Part shown: positions 44,287 through 53,976 of the stretch, piece after piece | Layout of the letters: each line of letters starts with the position of its first letter | Numbering within the stretch: position 1 is the first letter of the stretch | Assembly: GCA_009773475.1 (NCBI GenBank) | Contig: WSXV01000005.1 | Span: 81,491 to 145,490, forward strand | From: Desulfobulbaceae bacterium | Lineage (GTDB): Bacteria; Desulfobacterota; Desulfobulbia; Desulfobulbales; Desulfocapsaceae | Length of the DNA: 64,000 nt | Reading direction: 5' to 3' | The notes under the pieces: model-generated | What the model saw: the letters and a program-made list of their open reading frames with translations, nothing else | The model's database searches: none | Told to the model about the DNA's origin: nothing | Program-made: the position numbers and the translations under genes

Positions 44287-45681
44287 TCATTTTGCAGGAA
44301 CTTCAACAATAATTTGATACTCCTTAATCTTGCTCAGCAGGGAAGGGTAGCTTATTTCCAATAACTTCGTGGCCTGCAGACGATTACCTTTGGTTTCCTG
44401 TAAGGCCCTGCTGATTATTTTTGCTTCCATGATTTTCTGGGCCTCTTTCATGGAGAAGCCGGTAAAAGATTGTCCCAACGACTCCATCGTTGTTGTCGGC
44501 ACCAGATGGGGAGGCAGATGCTCCTGCCCTATGGACTCAGCCTCTGCCAACACAACTCCTCGGTGGATAATATTTTCCAGTTCCCTTACATTGCCTGGCC
44601 AGTGATAGGCCAGGAGTTTGTCCATGGCCTCGGGAGTGATTGATCTGACATCCCGTTCCATGGCCAAGTTGAATTTGTGCATAAAATGTTTGGCCAATAA
44701 GGGGATATCTTCCGTTCTCTCTCGTAATGGGGGGATGGTGATGGGCAGAACATTGAGGCGGTAGAACAGATCCTCACGAAATGTCCTCTGGCGCACGGCG
44801 TCTTCGAGGTTTCTGGCAGTCGCGGCCAGGATGCGGACATCGATGAGTTCGGTTTTATTGGCGCCGATGGGTTTTATCTCCCCTTCTTGCAGGACCCGAA
44901 GGAGTTTGACCTGCATATCAGAAGGCAGCTCTCCAATTTCATCAAGAAAAAGTGTTCCTCCGTTTGCCTCCGCCAGGAGTCCCTTGCGGGTTTTGTCCGC
45001 ACCGGTAAACGCCCCCTTAACATAGCCAAAGAATTCACTTTCCAGCAAATTTGCCGGAATACTCCCGCAGTTCACCGTAATAAAAGGCTGTTTATTCCTT
45101 GAGGATGCCGCGTAGATGCCTTTCGCCACTAATTCTTTGCCGGTACCCGATTCCCCGATGATCAGAACGGTCGTATTAAAAGGAGCAACCTTTCTTGCCA
45201 GGGTAAAAAGAGAAAGCATAACCTTGCTCGTAGCCACCATCTTGTCAAATCCCTCGCCGGTTTTGATCTCCTGAATCTGCTCTTTCAGCAGGCGGTTTTC
45301 CTGCCGCAGGATTTCCCTTTCTTCAGCTTTCTTTAGGGTCAGCAAAACTTCGTCGGTCTTGAACGGCTTTGAGATAAAATCATAGGCCCCGGCCTTGATC
45401 GCTTCCAGGGCCATGTCAACCGTCCCGAAGGCGGACATCATAATGACCGTCGATGCCTGCAGATCTTTTCCGGCCTTATGGAGAAAGCTAACGCCGTCCA
45501 TGTTCGGCATTTTGATATCACAGAGGATGAAATCAAAATGAGTGTGGGCGATCTTGCTCAGAGCATCCAAGCCATCCACGGCTGTTTCCACGGTATATCC
45601 ATGACGACCAACCAAGGCCTGGAGCATATGCCGCATGTTTTCTTCATCATCGACAATTAAGAGTGTTCTTTTTTGTTTCAT
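44287..45681 (-). CDS. Sigma-54-dependent response regulator, NtrC family
   Basis: A 464-residue activator in three parts. The receiver domain has acidic pocket DDEE (11-14), phospho-acceptor Asp55 in ILCDIKMP and the SKPF lysine. The AAA+ domain has Walker A GESGTGKE (176-183), the sigma-54 contact GAFTGA (223-228) and GGTLFLDEIGELP. The Fis-type helix-turn-helix at the C-terminus is in GNRLQATKLLEISYPSLLSKIKEYQI. It would activate sigma-54 promoters after phosphorylation by the kinase encoded 42 nt upstream. The sigma-54 promoter at 35602 makes the pilus operon one candidate target, although the pair could equally act elsewhere. Confidence 0.95.
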   Translation of the reverse strand: MKQKRTLLIVDDEENMRHMLQALVGRHGYTVETAVDGLDALSKIAHTHFDFILCDIKMPNMDGVSFLHKAGKDLQASTVIMMSAFGTVDMALEAIKAGAYDFISKPFKTDEVLLTLKKAEEREILRQENRLLKEQIQEIKTGEGFDKMVATSKVMLSLFTLARKVAPFNTTVLIIGESGTGKELVAKGIYAASSRNKQPFITVNCGSIPANLLESEFFGYVKGAFTGADKTRKGLLAEANGGTLFLDEIGELPSDMQVKLLRVLQEGEIKPIGANKTELIDVRILAATARNLEDAVRQRTFREDLFYRLNVLPITIPPLRERTEDIPLLAKHFMHKFNLAMERDVRSITPEAMDKLLAYHWPGNVRELENIIHRGVVLAEAESIGQEHLPPHLVPTTTMESLGQSFTGFSMKEAQKIMEAKIISRALQETKGNRLQATKLLEISYPSLLSKIKEYQIIVEVPAK

Positions 45682-45723
45682 TATTTCAGTGAGTGGTGTT
45701 CTGGGAAAAAATCTGTTAACGGC

Positions 45724-47256
45724 TCACGTATTTGCCGAGAGTGGGAGAAGAATAAAAACCGTGGCGCCCTGTCCTTCCTGGCCCTTAATTCGCATCTGTC
45801 CGCCCACCCCTTCCACCAGTGCGTAAGAGACGGCGAGGCCAAGCCCTGTTCCTTTGCCTGGTTCTTTGGTGGTGAAGAAGGGATCAAATAGACTGCCTAT
45901 ATCTTCCTCCTTGATCCCAATTCCGTTGTCTTTAAGGCTGATCTCGATGAATGGCTTGCCTTCGATATTGGTGGTGTTACTTGTGGTTAGATGGATTTTT
46001 CCTTGATGCAAATTTCCGAACTTTTGTATGGCGTCATTGATGGCATCAATGGCATTGAGCAGGCAGTTAAGAAAGACCTGGTGGAGGCCCTCACTTCCGG
46101 CCGTCACCAGGTCATGTTCAGCGTCAAGGTGCAATTGAAAATCAATTGTTGCGGATTTCTTCTGAGCCTGCAGCATGGTGACCAGTTCTTGAAGCAGTGG
46201 GTGAATCAGGGTGTTACCGGCGTTATTGGCCCGGGTTCTGGAAAAATTGAGGAGCTGATGAATCAGGTGATTGATCCGTTCCAGCTCTTGAAGCGATCGC
46301 CTGCTAAACTGTTCCTGCTCCTCCGTCGATAATTCCGGTTGTCCCAGCATTTCCACATACCCTTGAATAATGCCGATGGGATTGCCGATTTCATGGGCCA
46401 GCCCGGCGGCCAGTCTGCCGATGGCCGCCATCTTTTCGGTTTGCACCATCTGTTGCTGGGTGGTGCGTAACTGTTGATTTGCCCCTTCAAGAGAGTGCAC
46501 CGTTTCCTGGAGTTTTCGGCGGTCATTATCGATACGATGCAGCATTCGGTGCAAGGCGATGGAGAGTTGTCCAAACTCATTACTTTCCTGATCGGATAAA
46601 AAGGGGATGTTCTCATCGTTCTGGTAGGTATTCGTCAGGGTGACCAGATTTTCGATGGGGCGCACCACAACCTGGACTAATCGAAAAAGGCCGATGGTGG
46701 TGAGAATAATGACGTTCACCAGGATGTAGATATAAGCAATATACCGGCCTTGACCTACCTGCTCGTACACGGATTGCAACGAAATCACTGCGCCGATGGC
46801 ACCCTGCTGCGTTCCATTCAACTGTATTGGAATGGCAAGCACAATGCGGAGACGGCTGAACAGGGGAATGTCCGGTCCTGTGCCGATGGTCGAGGTAGTT
46901 TCGGTTCCTGTGCTGATAACCTGGCGGAGCTTTTCTTGCAGAATTATATCTTGCGGGACGCATTTTCCAGGAGAACTGGCGGCCACACCGGCAGCAGTAG
47001 CAAACATGATGCACGAGGCATCCAGGGACTGGCGCAGATGTTCCAGCGCTTGCGGTGAAAATGTCTCTTCGAAAGAAGGGGATTTTTCAGACATGTCCGC
47101 CACGATGGATAGTACTGACCGGGCCTTTTCCATCTCAGCACCCATCAAACTCCGTTGCCAGAAGATGGTGACCACCAGATTGATCAACACCATGCCAATG
47201 GTCAAAAGAACTGCCAGAGTTATAGTAAGTTGAGATTTAATCCCTTTTGATCTCAT
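45724..47256 (-). CDS. Membrane sensor histidine kinase
   Basis: A 510-residue kinase with two transmembrane helices (about 12-33 and 172-195) flanking a periplasmic sensor of about 135 residues that has two cysteines (Cys82, Cys99). A HAMP-like linker (VVRPIENLVTLTNTYQNDE) leads to the HisKA box AAGLAHEIGNPIG with His288, then the ATP-binding HATPase with N-box NCLLNAIDAI, KDNGIGI and GKGTGLGLAV. It is second of an operon: a metal-chaperone-like gene precedes it by 45 nt and the NtrC-type regulator follows. The signal is unknown. Confidence 0.94.
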   Translation of the reverse strand: MRSKGIKSQLTITLAVLLTIGMVLINLVVTIFWQRSLMGAEMEKARSVLSIVADMSEKSPSFEETFSPQALEHLRQSLDASCIMFATAAGVAASSPGKCVPQDIILQEKLRQVISTGTETTSTIGTGPDIPLFSRLRIVLAIPIQLNGTQQGAIGAVISLQSVYEQVGQGRYIAYIYILVNVIILTTIGLFRLVQVVVRPIENLVTLTNTYQNDENIPFLSDQESNEFGQLSIALHRMLHRIDNDRRKLQETVHSLEGANQQLRTTQQQMVQTEKMAAIGRLAAGLAHEIGNPIGIIQGYVEMLGQPELSTEEQEQFSRRSLQELERINHLIHQLLNFSRTRANNAGNTLIHPLLQELVTMLQAQKKSATIDFQLHLDAEHDLVTAGSEGLHQVFLNCLLNAIDAINDAIQKFGNLHQGKIHLTTSNTTNIEGKPFIEISLKDNGIGIKEEDIGSLFDPFFTTKEPGKGTGLGLAVSYALVEGVGGQMRIKGQEGQGATVFILLPLSANT

Positions 47257-47301
47257 TGGTACACGCGACCTGGAGTTGGGTGGATGACTTGCGCAGCTGT
47301 C

Positions 47302-47496
47302 TTATTGAATGACCTCAAAGCCTATTTTGGTGATGGCTTCTTTTGCGGCTTGTATATCCACCTTGCCGTCAAATGATGCCTCTCCTTTTGCCAGATCTAT
47401 CTGGATATTGGAAATTCCGGGTACAGCTTCCAACGCCTTATGGGTCGAGTTCACACAGTGTTGACAGCTCATGCCTTTAATTTTGATGGTGATCAT
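47302..47496 (-). CDS. Heavy-metal-associated (CopZ-like) protein
   Basis: A 64-residue ferredoxin-fold HMA domain with MITIKIKGMSCQHCVNSTHK at the start. The MxCxxC motif (GMSCQHC) binds Cu(I) or a similar soft metal. Length and pattern match copper chaperones CopZ/Atx1. AAGGAG lies 7 nt before the ATG. It is the first gene of the HMA-kinase-regulator operon, so the chaperone may report metal status to, or be controlled with, the two-component system. No copper ATPase is in the window. Confidence 0.92.
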   Translation of the reverse strand: MITIKIKGMSCQHCVNSTHKALEAVPGISNIQIDLAKGEASFDGKVDIQAAKEAITKIGFEVIQ

Positions 47497-47830
47497 GGTT
47501 TATCTCCTTATGAGTGCTGAATATTGTATAGAAAAATTAAAGTCCTTCTGATTAGTGACTTACAGATTGTCGGGGTTATGCTGACGAAAAGGCCTGATGT
47601 ATACGATTTATTCCACTATATGCAGAGTCGAATGTCATACGATACAAGAACGAACCGGGCAGACAGTCGAGATGAAGCCAAGAATTTCTTGCTAAAAATG
47701 GATTATGTTGGAAAAATAGCAGGTTGCTCATTGAATTCTTGTTTTTGTTTTTGATTATACCACAGCATTTGCTATGGTATAATTTTATTAACATGTTCAT
47801 TACTGTAAATTTTTAATCATATGGAGCATT
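47497..47830. other. Divergent promoter interval
   Basis: About 330 AT-rich bases between the HMA operon (leftward) and the first ppk2 gene (rightward). No convincing gene is present; a 76-codon frame at 47524-47754 lacks a start signal. The rightward promoter with its palindrome is at 47754-47783. Confidence 0.45.
47754..47783 (+). promoter_or_regulatory. Extended -10 promoter overlapped by a palindrome, upstream of ppk2
   Basis: ATTATACCA (47754-47762) and TGGTATAAT (47775-47783) are perfect inverted repeats, and the interior also pairs except at one position. The right arm is itself an extended -10 box (TGGTATAAT, consensus TGnTATAAT) placed to start transcription near 47789, about 42 nt before the gene. 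The layout suggests a repressor operator covering the -10 element, or a cruciform by chance. Confidence 0.55.
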
Positions 47831-48802
47831 ATGTCAGCAAAGACGACCAAAAAGATTCCCCCGGCTCCTGAGCAGAAAGGGACAACTGCCATTATTCGCC
47901 AGCTTGTCAAAGATCTTAACTGTACATCAAAAGACCAAGCGTCAAATGAAAAGAAAATTAAGGTGTTGGAGCTGTTGAGTGTTCGGCATAAGGAAGAAAT
48001 TGTTGCGTCGGCATTATTGAATTTTTGTGATTCCGAAGAGCTGAAGCCTTTTCAGGCAGAGCTAATCAAGATGCATACCCACCTTGAACGAAACGGAAAA
48101 AAGATGATCATCCTTTTTGATGGCCGTGATGCCTCGGGAAAAGGAGGGACAATTCGGGCTGTGACCCGTTACATGAATGCCAAAGGGTATAGGGTTGAGG
48201 CTCTGGGAAAGCCAACAGAAGAACAGCGAACAGAGTTGCATATGAAACGCTATATTGAACGTTTCCCCCATGCCGGTGAGATAGTTCTGTTTGATCGCAG
48301 TTGGTATAATCGAGCCATGGTTGAACCGGTGATGGGGTTTTGTACTGATGAGCAGTATAAACGGTTTCTGCATAAAGTGACCACGTATGAAGAGAGTTTT
48401 ATTCAGGATGCGGGAAAAACCATTTTGATTAAACTTTATTTTTCCGTAACTAAGGAGGAGCAGGCCAGAAGGTTTGAGCGACGAAAGAATGATCCGTTGC
48501 GTCAGTGGAAGTTGAGTGAAGTTGATCTTCAGGCCCAGGAATTGTGGAATGAATTTACGGAAAAGAAAAAGGTCCTTCTCCAGAAGACGCACACAAAAAC
48601 GACGCCATGGTGGATTGTTCGTTCTGACAACAAACACTTAGCCCGGTTGGAAACCATGAAGTTAATACTGAATTCTGTACGGTATCTTGGGCGGAGCAGG
48701 ACTCTAAATTTTTCTCCAAATTCAGAAATAGTGATTCCTGGAGATAAAGAGTTACGAATCATGCTGAAACAGGAAAAAGAATTTGGCGTTCCCCTCAGTT
48801 AG
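47831..48802 (+). CDS. ppk2: Polyphosphate kinase 2 family protein (copy 1)
   Basis: A 323-residue PPK2, a P-loop enzyme that transfers phosphate between polyphosphate and nucleotides. Walker A is FDGRDASGKGGTI (near residue 96). A Walker B/lid region has FDRSWYNRAMVEPVMGFC, followed by RRKNDPLRQWKLSEVD and WIVRSDNKHLARL. The N-terminal 65 residues are charged and specific to this copy. A paralogue lies 195 nt downstream. Whether it makes GTP/ATP from polyP or consumes ATP cannot be told from sequence. Confidence 0.93.
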   Translation: MSAKTTKKIPPAPEQKGTTAIIRQLVKDLNCTSKDQASNEKKIKVLELLSVRHKEEIVASALLNFCDSEELKPFQAELIKMHTHLERNGKKMIILFDGRDASGKGGTIRAVTRYMNAKGYRVEALGKPTEEQRTELHMKRYIERFPHAGEIVLFDRSWYNRAMVEPVMGFCTDEQYKRFLHKVTTYEESFIQDAGKTILIKLYFSVTKEEQARRFERRKNDPLRQWKLSEVDLQAQELWNEFTEKKKVLLQKTHTKTTPWWIVRSDNKHLARLETMKLILNSVRYLGRSRTLNFSPNSEIVIPGDKELRIMLKQEKEFGVPLS

Positions 48803-48997
48803 GCAAAGGATGGGTGCCGTTTTTGGCAGACATGTTGGCACCACCGTTACTCCCCTTGGGGGGCCGTTTAAAATTAACGTGTCCGGTTTATCCATGTCAT
48901 TACGGCCCCATATGCAATTGCTTGAAGCAAAAAGAGGCCAAGGTATTTAGGTTACGACGGCTTATTATTCTCTCAACCTCAAAGGATGCATGACATT

Positions 48998-49909
48998 ATG
49001 GCGAAAAATAGCAAGAAAAATAACGAAAAGAGTGAGTTGAACCAAGATGTTAGGCTTCTTGAGGGTACGGCGATTAGAAATGAAAAAGCCACGAAGGAAG
49101 ATGGCCGGGTAGCTGTCTGGGTAAAAGAGAGTGACCTGGCCTATGAGGCAGAGTTAAAAACACTGCAGATCGAATTGATGAAATTGCAGCAGTACATGCA
49201 GAAGAGTGGTGGACGGATATTAGTCATATTTGAGGGGCGGGATGCCGCCGGCAAGGGTGGAACCATTCAGCGGATTATCAGTAACTTGAACCCTCGGAAT
49301 ACCAGAGTGGTTGCCCTCGCAAAGCCCCATGAAACGGAACAGAGCCAGTGGTATTTTCAGAGGTATATTAATCACTTGCCCCATGCCGGCGAGATGGTTC
49401 TGTTTGATCGCAGCTGGTACAATCGGGCGATGGTAGAACCGGTTATGGGCTTTTGCACGGATGAGCAGAATAAACGATTTTTAAAAGATGTGCCGATGGT
49501 GGAAGAGCTTCTGGTAAAGGATGGAATTAAACTGTTTAAATTCTATTTTTCAGTCTCCAGAGAAATTCAGAAGGAGCGGTTCGAGTCTCGTAAAACTGAT
49601 CCCTTGAAACAATACAAGCTTTCTCCGGTGGATAATCTTGCCCAGGAATACTGGGATCAGTATTCCATCCGTAAATTTCAGATGCTCTCGGAAACGAATC
49701 GCTCGATCTCTCCCTGGACGATTATTCGCTCCGATAATAAAAAAATGGCCCGCTTGAATTGCATGAAACATATCCTTTCCGCAATGAGTTACACGGATAA
49801 GCTGGCAGATAAGCATTTAGCCGTGGATCCGAAGATTGTTATTTCCGGGATTGATGAATTGCATCATATGGAAGAGAATCTGCTGACTCCGGACAAATTA
49901 CGAGGATAA
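48998..49909 (+). CDS. ppk2: Polyphosphate kinase 2 family protein (copy 2)
   Basis: A 303-residue PPK2 closely related to its neighbour in the core: FEGRDAAGKGGTIQRI (Walker A), LPHAGEMVLFDRSWYNRAMV, RKTDPLKQYKLSPVDNLAQ and WTIIRSDNKKMARL. The N-terminal segment differs. ATG 48998 is preferred over ATG 48986, which overlaps the AAAGGA ribosome site. A very strong terminator follows. Two adjacent PPK2 genes could split the work between nucleotide substrates. Confidence 0.93.
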   Translation: MAKNSKKNNEKSELNQDVRLLEGTAIRNEKATKEDGRVAVWVKESDLAYEAELKTLQIELMKLQQYMQKSGGRILVIFEGRDAAGKGGTIQRIISNLNPRNTRVVALAKPHETEQSQWYFQRYINHLPHAGEMVLFDRSWYNRAMVEPVMGFCTDEQNKRFLKDVPMVEELLVKDGIKLFKFYFSVSREIQKERFESRKTDPLKQYKLSPVDNLAQEYWDQYSIRKFQMLSETNRSISPWTIIRSDNKKMARLNCMKHILSAMSYTDKLADKHLAVDPKIVISGIDELHHMEENLLTPDKLRG

Positions 49910-49925
49910 TCGGTAAGACCAGAAA

Positions 49926-49975
49926 ATAAGAAAAGGCCTTCAATCTTCTCCTGAAGATTGAAGGCCTTTTCTTAT
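49926..49975. terminator. Bidirectional terminator with 23-bp perfect stem
   Basis: 49926-49948 pairs perfectly with 49953-49975 around the tetraloop TCCT (core AAGGCCTTCAATCTTC). Stretches of T/A on both sides serve ppk2 (plus) and the phosphofructokinase gene (minus), whose stop codon lies within the right arm. Confidence 0.9.
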
Positions 49976-51135
49976 CGAGATGCCTTCGCTTTGGGAAGAC
50001 CTTCCCGGCAGTCGCCAAGGCAGGTCCCCACACTCCGGGCCGATTCAATCCAGTCATGATTCAGTGGCACAACTTTTCGTTTATTCACCACTTCTTCCAG
50101 CGGCACGGTTACCACTTTGTTCCCTTGAACCGCAACCATGACTCCAAAAATTCCTTCTTCAATCAGGCGAATACAGGCCGTGCCAAGCTTGGTGGACAGA
50201 ACCCGGTCACTGGCTGATGGTGTTCCACCCCGCTGGAGATGACCGAGAATGGTCAGGCGCGCTTCAAGCCCGGTTAATACCTCCAGTGAGCGGGCGAGAT
50301 TCAGGGTGTGATTGGTTCGGCCCGCCTCAAATTCGGCCAGCTCCTCTGTGACCTGTTTCATCTCTTTTCGATCTTCTTTGGCCTTGGCCTCTTCTTTTCG
50401 AATCCGAAGGGCAGTCAGCACGGTGTTTTCTTCCACCGACAATGCCCCTTCAGAAGCAGCAATAATACTGAAATTACGTCCACGGTGTTGTCGTCGATGA
50501 ATGGCGTTGGCCACCAGTTGGATATCGTAGGGGATTTCCGGGATCAGGATGACATCCGCGCCGCTTGCCAGGCCGGCACCAAGGCCAAGCCAGCCGGCGT
50601 TATGGCCCATGATCTCAACCACAATAATACGATGATGGCTGTGGGCCGTGGAATGAAGTCGATCAATGGCCTCGGTGGCAATGGAGAGCGCTGTGTCAAA
50701 ACCGAAGGAGATATCAGTCATGGCCACGTCATTGTCGATGGTCTTGGGCAGGGTGATGATGTTGAGCCCTTTCTGGGCCAGGCGGTAGGCGTTTTTCTGG
50801 GTGCCGCCACCGCCGATGCAGACCAGAGCGTCAAGGTGATGACGATGGTAATTGTCAACAATCACATCGGTCATGTCCATCAGGGTCCCGCCCACAGGCA
50901 TCTTGTGTGGTTTGTCACGGCTGGTTCCAAGGATGGTTCCGCCGAGAGTGAGCAGGCCCATCATCGATTCACCTTCCAGGGGGATGGTGCGATTTTCCAT
51001 TAATCCACGGAATCCATCGCGAAAGCCGAGGACCCGCATGTTCGTATTCATAGCGCCCTTGCCAATGGCGCGAATGGCAGCGTTGAGACCTGGACAATCT
51101 CCACCCGCCGTAAGAACACCTATATGTTTAGCCAT
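49972..51135 (-). CDS. 6-phosphofructokinase family enzyme with atypical specificity motif
   Basis: A 387-residue member of the PfkA superfamily, which phosphorylates fructose-6-phosphate using ATP or pyrophosphate. Motifs are [26 protein letters not shown] (residues 107-115), LPKTIDND (129-136, with catalytic Asp134), [12 protein letters not shown] and [18 protein letters not shown] enzymes usually have GGDGS and PGTIDND, while PPi enzymes have GGDDT and PKTIDND. This one has GGGGT with a PPi-like lysine, so the phosphoryl donor is unclear. It converges on the ppk2 pair and lies 261 nt downstream of secA. Confidence 0.88.
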   Translation of the reverse strand: MAKHIGVLTAGGDCPGLNAAIRAIGKGAMNTNMRVLGFRDGFRGLMENRTIPLEGESMMGLLTLGGTILGTSRDKPHKMPVGGTLMDMTDVIVDNYHRHHLDALVCIGGGGTQKNAYRLAQKGLNIITLPKTIDNDVAMTDISFGFDTALSIATEAIDRLHSTAHSHHRIIVVEIMGHNAGWLGLGAGLASGADVILIPEIPYDIQLVANAIHRRQHRGRNFSIIAASEGALSVEENTVLTALRIRKEEAKAKEDRKEMKQVTEELAEFEAGRTNHTLNLARSLEVLTGLEARLTILGHLQRGGTPSASDRVLSTKLGTACIRLIEEGIFGVMVAVQGNKVVTVPLEEVVNKRKVVPLNHDWIESARSVGTCLGDCREGLPKAKASR

Positions 51136-51396
51136 CTACGCGTACTCCCTTGTGGACATAAATGAGGATTAACCATCTTGGTAAGTGAGTTTTTCCTCAT
51201 CCAAAGTGATTATTCTAAGGTTTTTTTGAATGCCGGGGCTGGAATGACTTTTACTGACAGCCGCTTAAGGGGGAGTCAGTCGTTTAAATCAAAATTGACT
51301 GGTTTTGTCGAAAAAGTCATTTGAAACTCAGTCCCCTCTGTCACTTTCTCAAGAACAGCTTTCACTCTTCGTCGGCTCAGTTTGCGCCGAGGGCTA

Positions 51397-53958
51397 TTAT
51401 TTTGGCTGACCACAGCATTTTTTATATTTTTTCCCTGATCCACAAGGACAATCGGTATTGCGACCTATTTTGTCGACTTCACGTGGAGCAGGTTTTCGTT
51501 GCGGAGCCGGTGTTGGTTCTGCAACACCGGCTGCCCCTTTGTTAAGTTGGATCTCCTGGGCCTGACGTTTGCGGTGTTCTTCTTCGAGCCGTTCGACCTC
51601 ATCTTCCTGGACCACCTGGACCCGCATGAGGGTAGAAACCGTCTGTTCTTTGACCATCTCAATCATGCGCATAAATAAATTGTAGCCTTCCTTTTTATAT
51701 TCAATCAGAGGGTTTTTCTGGCCGTATCCCCTGAGTCCGATGCCCTGTTTCAGATGATCCATGGCCAGCAGATGTTCCTTCCACAGGGTGTCAACCATTT
51801 GCAACAGGACGACGCGTTCCAGATGCCGCTGAACGGGAATGGTGTTGCGTTGTTCCTGGGCGGCATAGGCGCCTGCAATCATTGCATTGAGCTTGTCGCG
51901 GAAACTCTCTTTGTTCAGGCCGGTACAATCCTGAACGTTCCAGCCTGGTTCAATATTAAATGTATCAAGTATACGTTTGTCAAAATCCTGCCAGTTCCAG
52001 TCCTCTGAGGCTAATCGGTCTTGAGAAAATTCCTCCACGACGCTGTCAACCAGATCAGAAATCATATTCTTGACCACCTCGACAAGGTCCTCACCTGCAA
52101 GAACCTCCCGCCGCTGGCGATAGATCACCTCGCGCTGCTTGTTCATGACGTCATCATATTCAAGCAGGTGCTTGCGGATATCAAAGTTATGTCCCTCGAC
52201 CTTTCTCTGGGCGTTTTCAATGGCCTTGGAGATCATGTTGTGTTCAATGGGTTCATCCTCTTCCATACCCAGTTTGTCCATGATCCCTGAGATGCGGCCT
52301 GAACCGAAGATGCGGAGCAGATCATCTTCCAGAGAGAGGTAGAAGCGGGAAGAACCTGGATCGCCCTGTCGGCCTGCCCGACCTCGCAGCTGGTTGTCAA
52401 TGCGTCGGGATTCGTGGCGGGAGGTACCAAGGATATGGAGTCCGCCGACCTCACAGACACCGGGCCCAAGCTTGATATCGGTGCCGCGCCCGGCCATGTT
52501 GGTGGCAATGGTCACCTTGCCCAGCTGTCCGGCGCCGGCGATAATCTCAGCCTCGCGATCATGCTGTTTGGCGTTGAGGACCTCGTGGGGCACCTGTTCT
52601 TTTTTCAGCATCTCAGAAATTTGCTCGGAGACATCAATGGAGATGGTCCCCACCAGGACCGGCTGGCCTTTTTCATGCAGGTTTTTGATCTCCTGCACCA
52701 CCGCCCGATATTTGGCTGCCACATTTTTATAGATCACATCGGCATAATCCTTGCGCACCATGGGCTGGTTGGTGGGCATGATGATGACGCTCAGGTCGTA
52801 GATCTTCTTGAACTCCGGTGCCTCGGTATCCGCAGTTCCGGTCATGCCGGAGAGTTTTTCGTACATCCGGAAATAATTCTGGAAGGTAATGGAGGCCAGC
52901 GTCTGATTCTCTTTCTGGATGCTGACATGCTCTTTAGCCTCAAGGGCCTGATGCAGGCCCTCGCTGTAGCGCCGACCCTCCATGGTCCGGCCGGTGAACT
53001 CATCAACAATGATGACCTCACCCTGCTTGACGATATAGTCAACATCCCGTTGAAAAAGGGTGTGCGCCTTCAGGGCCTGGGTCATATGGTGGAGTTGTTC
53101 AATACTTGAAGGGTCATAGAGGTTTTCTATCTCCAGAAGCTGTTCACCTAAGGCGACACCTTCATCGGTGAGAGCAACCTGTCTGGCCTTTTCGTCAACC
53201 ACATAATGCTCTTCCGGGTGGAAGTGAGACATGATCATGTCAACATTGGCATACAGTTCGGTGGAGATTTCGGCGGGTCCGGAGATAATAAGCGGGGTTC
53301 TAGCTTCATCGATGAGGATGGAATCCACTTCATCGACAATGGCATAGTTGAATCCGCGCTGGCAAAACTCACTCATCGTAAATTTCATGTTGTCGCGCAG
53401 ATAATCAAAACCAAATTCGTTATTGGTTCCATAGGTGATATCTGCCGCATAGGCCTCACGGCGTGCGGTATCGTCCATGCCATGCACGATCTTGCCGACA
53501 CTCAACCCCAGGAATTGATAGACCTTTCCCATCCATTCCGCATCCCGGGAGGCCAGATAATCGTTGACCGTCACCACATGCACCCCTTTACCGGTGAGGC
53601 CATTGAGGTAGGCGGGCAGGGTGGAGGTCAGGGTTTTGCCCTCACCGGTCTTCATCTCAGCAATCTTGCCCTGATGGAGAATGACCCCGCCGATAAGCTG
53701 CACATCGTAATGGCGCTCACCAAGGACTCGTTTCGCTGCCTCTCGCATCACCGCAAAGGATTCAGGCAGGAGATTGTCGAGGGGTTCACCATTGGCCAGC
53801 CGTTCTTTAAAGAGAGCGGTTTTGGCGGCTAGTTGAGCGTCATCAAGGGGGAGAAGGGGGGCTTCCAGTTCATTGATCTGCTTGACCAACGGCTGGATCT
53901 GTTTGAGCGCCCTGTCATTATTGCTGCCGAATACTTTTGTCAGTAATGTTCCGATCAT
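51397..53958 (-). CDS. secA: Preprotein translocase ATPase SecA
   Basis: The motor of Sec protein export across the inner membrane. The 853-residue protein has all domains: Walker A in [31 protein letters not shown], the preprotein cross-linking domain, [38 protein letters not shown], and the C-terminal zinc finger [14 protein letters not shown] that binds SecB and lipids. It follows the GNAT gene by 18 nt on the same strand. Confidence 0.98.
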   Translation of the reverse strand: MIGTLLTKVFGSNNDRALKQIQPLVKQINELEAPLLPLDDAQLAAKTALFKERLANGEPLDNLLPESFAVMREAAKRVLGERHYDVQLIGGVILHQGKIAEMKTGEGKTLTSTLPAYLNGLTGKGVHVVTVNDYLASRDAEWMGKVYQFLGLSVGKIVHGMDDTARREAYAADITYGTNNEFGFDYLRDNMKFTMSEFCQRGFNYAIVDEVDSILIDEARTPLIISGPAEISTELYANVDMIMSHFHPEEHYVVDEKARQVALTDEGVALGEQLLEIENLYDPSSIEQLHHMTQALKAHTLFQRDVDYIVKQGEVIIVDEFTGRTMEGRRYSEGLHQALEAKEHVSIQKENQTLASITFQNYFRMYEKLSGMTGTADTEAPEFKKIYDLSVIIMPTNQPMVRKDYADVIYKNVAAKYRAVVQEIKNLHEKGQPVLVGTISIDVSEQISEMLKKEQVPHEVLNAKQHDREAEIIAGAGQLGKVTIATNMAGRGTDIKLGPGVCEVGGLHILGTSRHESRRIDNQLRGRAGRQGDPGSSRFYLSLEDDLLRIFGSGRISGIMDKLGMEEDEPIEHNMISKAIENAQRKVEGHNFDIRKHLLEYDDVMNKQREVIYRQRREVLAGEDLVEVVKNMISDLVDSVVEEFSQDRLASEDWNWQDFDKRILDTFNIEPGWNVQDCTGLNKESFRDKLNAMIAGAYAAQEQRNTIPVQRHLERVVLLQMVDTLWKEHLLAMDHLKQGIGLRGYGQKNPLIEYKKEGYNLFMRMIEMVKEQTVSTLMRVQVVQEDEVERLEEEHRKRQAQEIQLNKGAAGVAEPTPAPQRKPAPREVDKIGRNTDCPCGSGKKYKKCCGQPK

Positions 53959-53976
53959 GTCAATTCTTCTGCTTTA

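Noticed and set aside
44268..44289. AATGACC/GGTCATT hairpin at the end of the response-regulator gene
   Set aside because: A short stem without a following T-run, so not a credible intrinsic terminator.
47524..47754. A 76-codon plus-strand frame between the HMA gene and ppk2
   Set aside because: Starts with TTG without a ribosome site and occupies the promoter interval.
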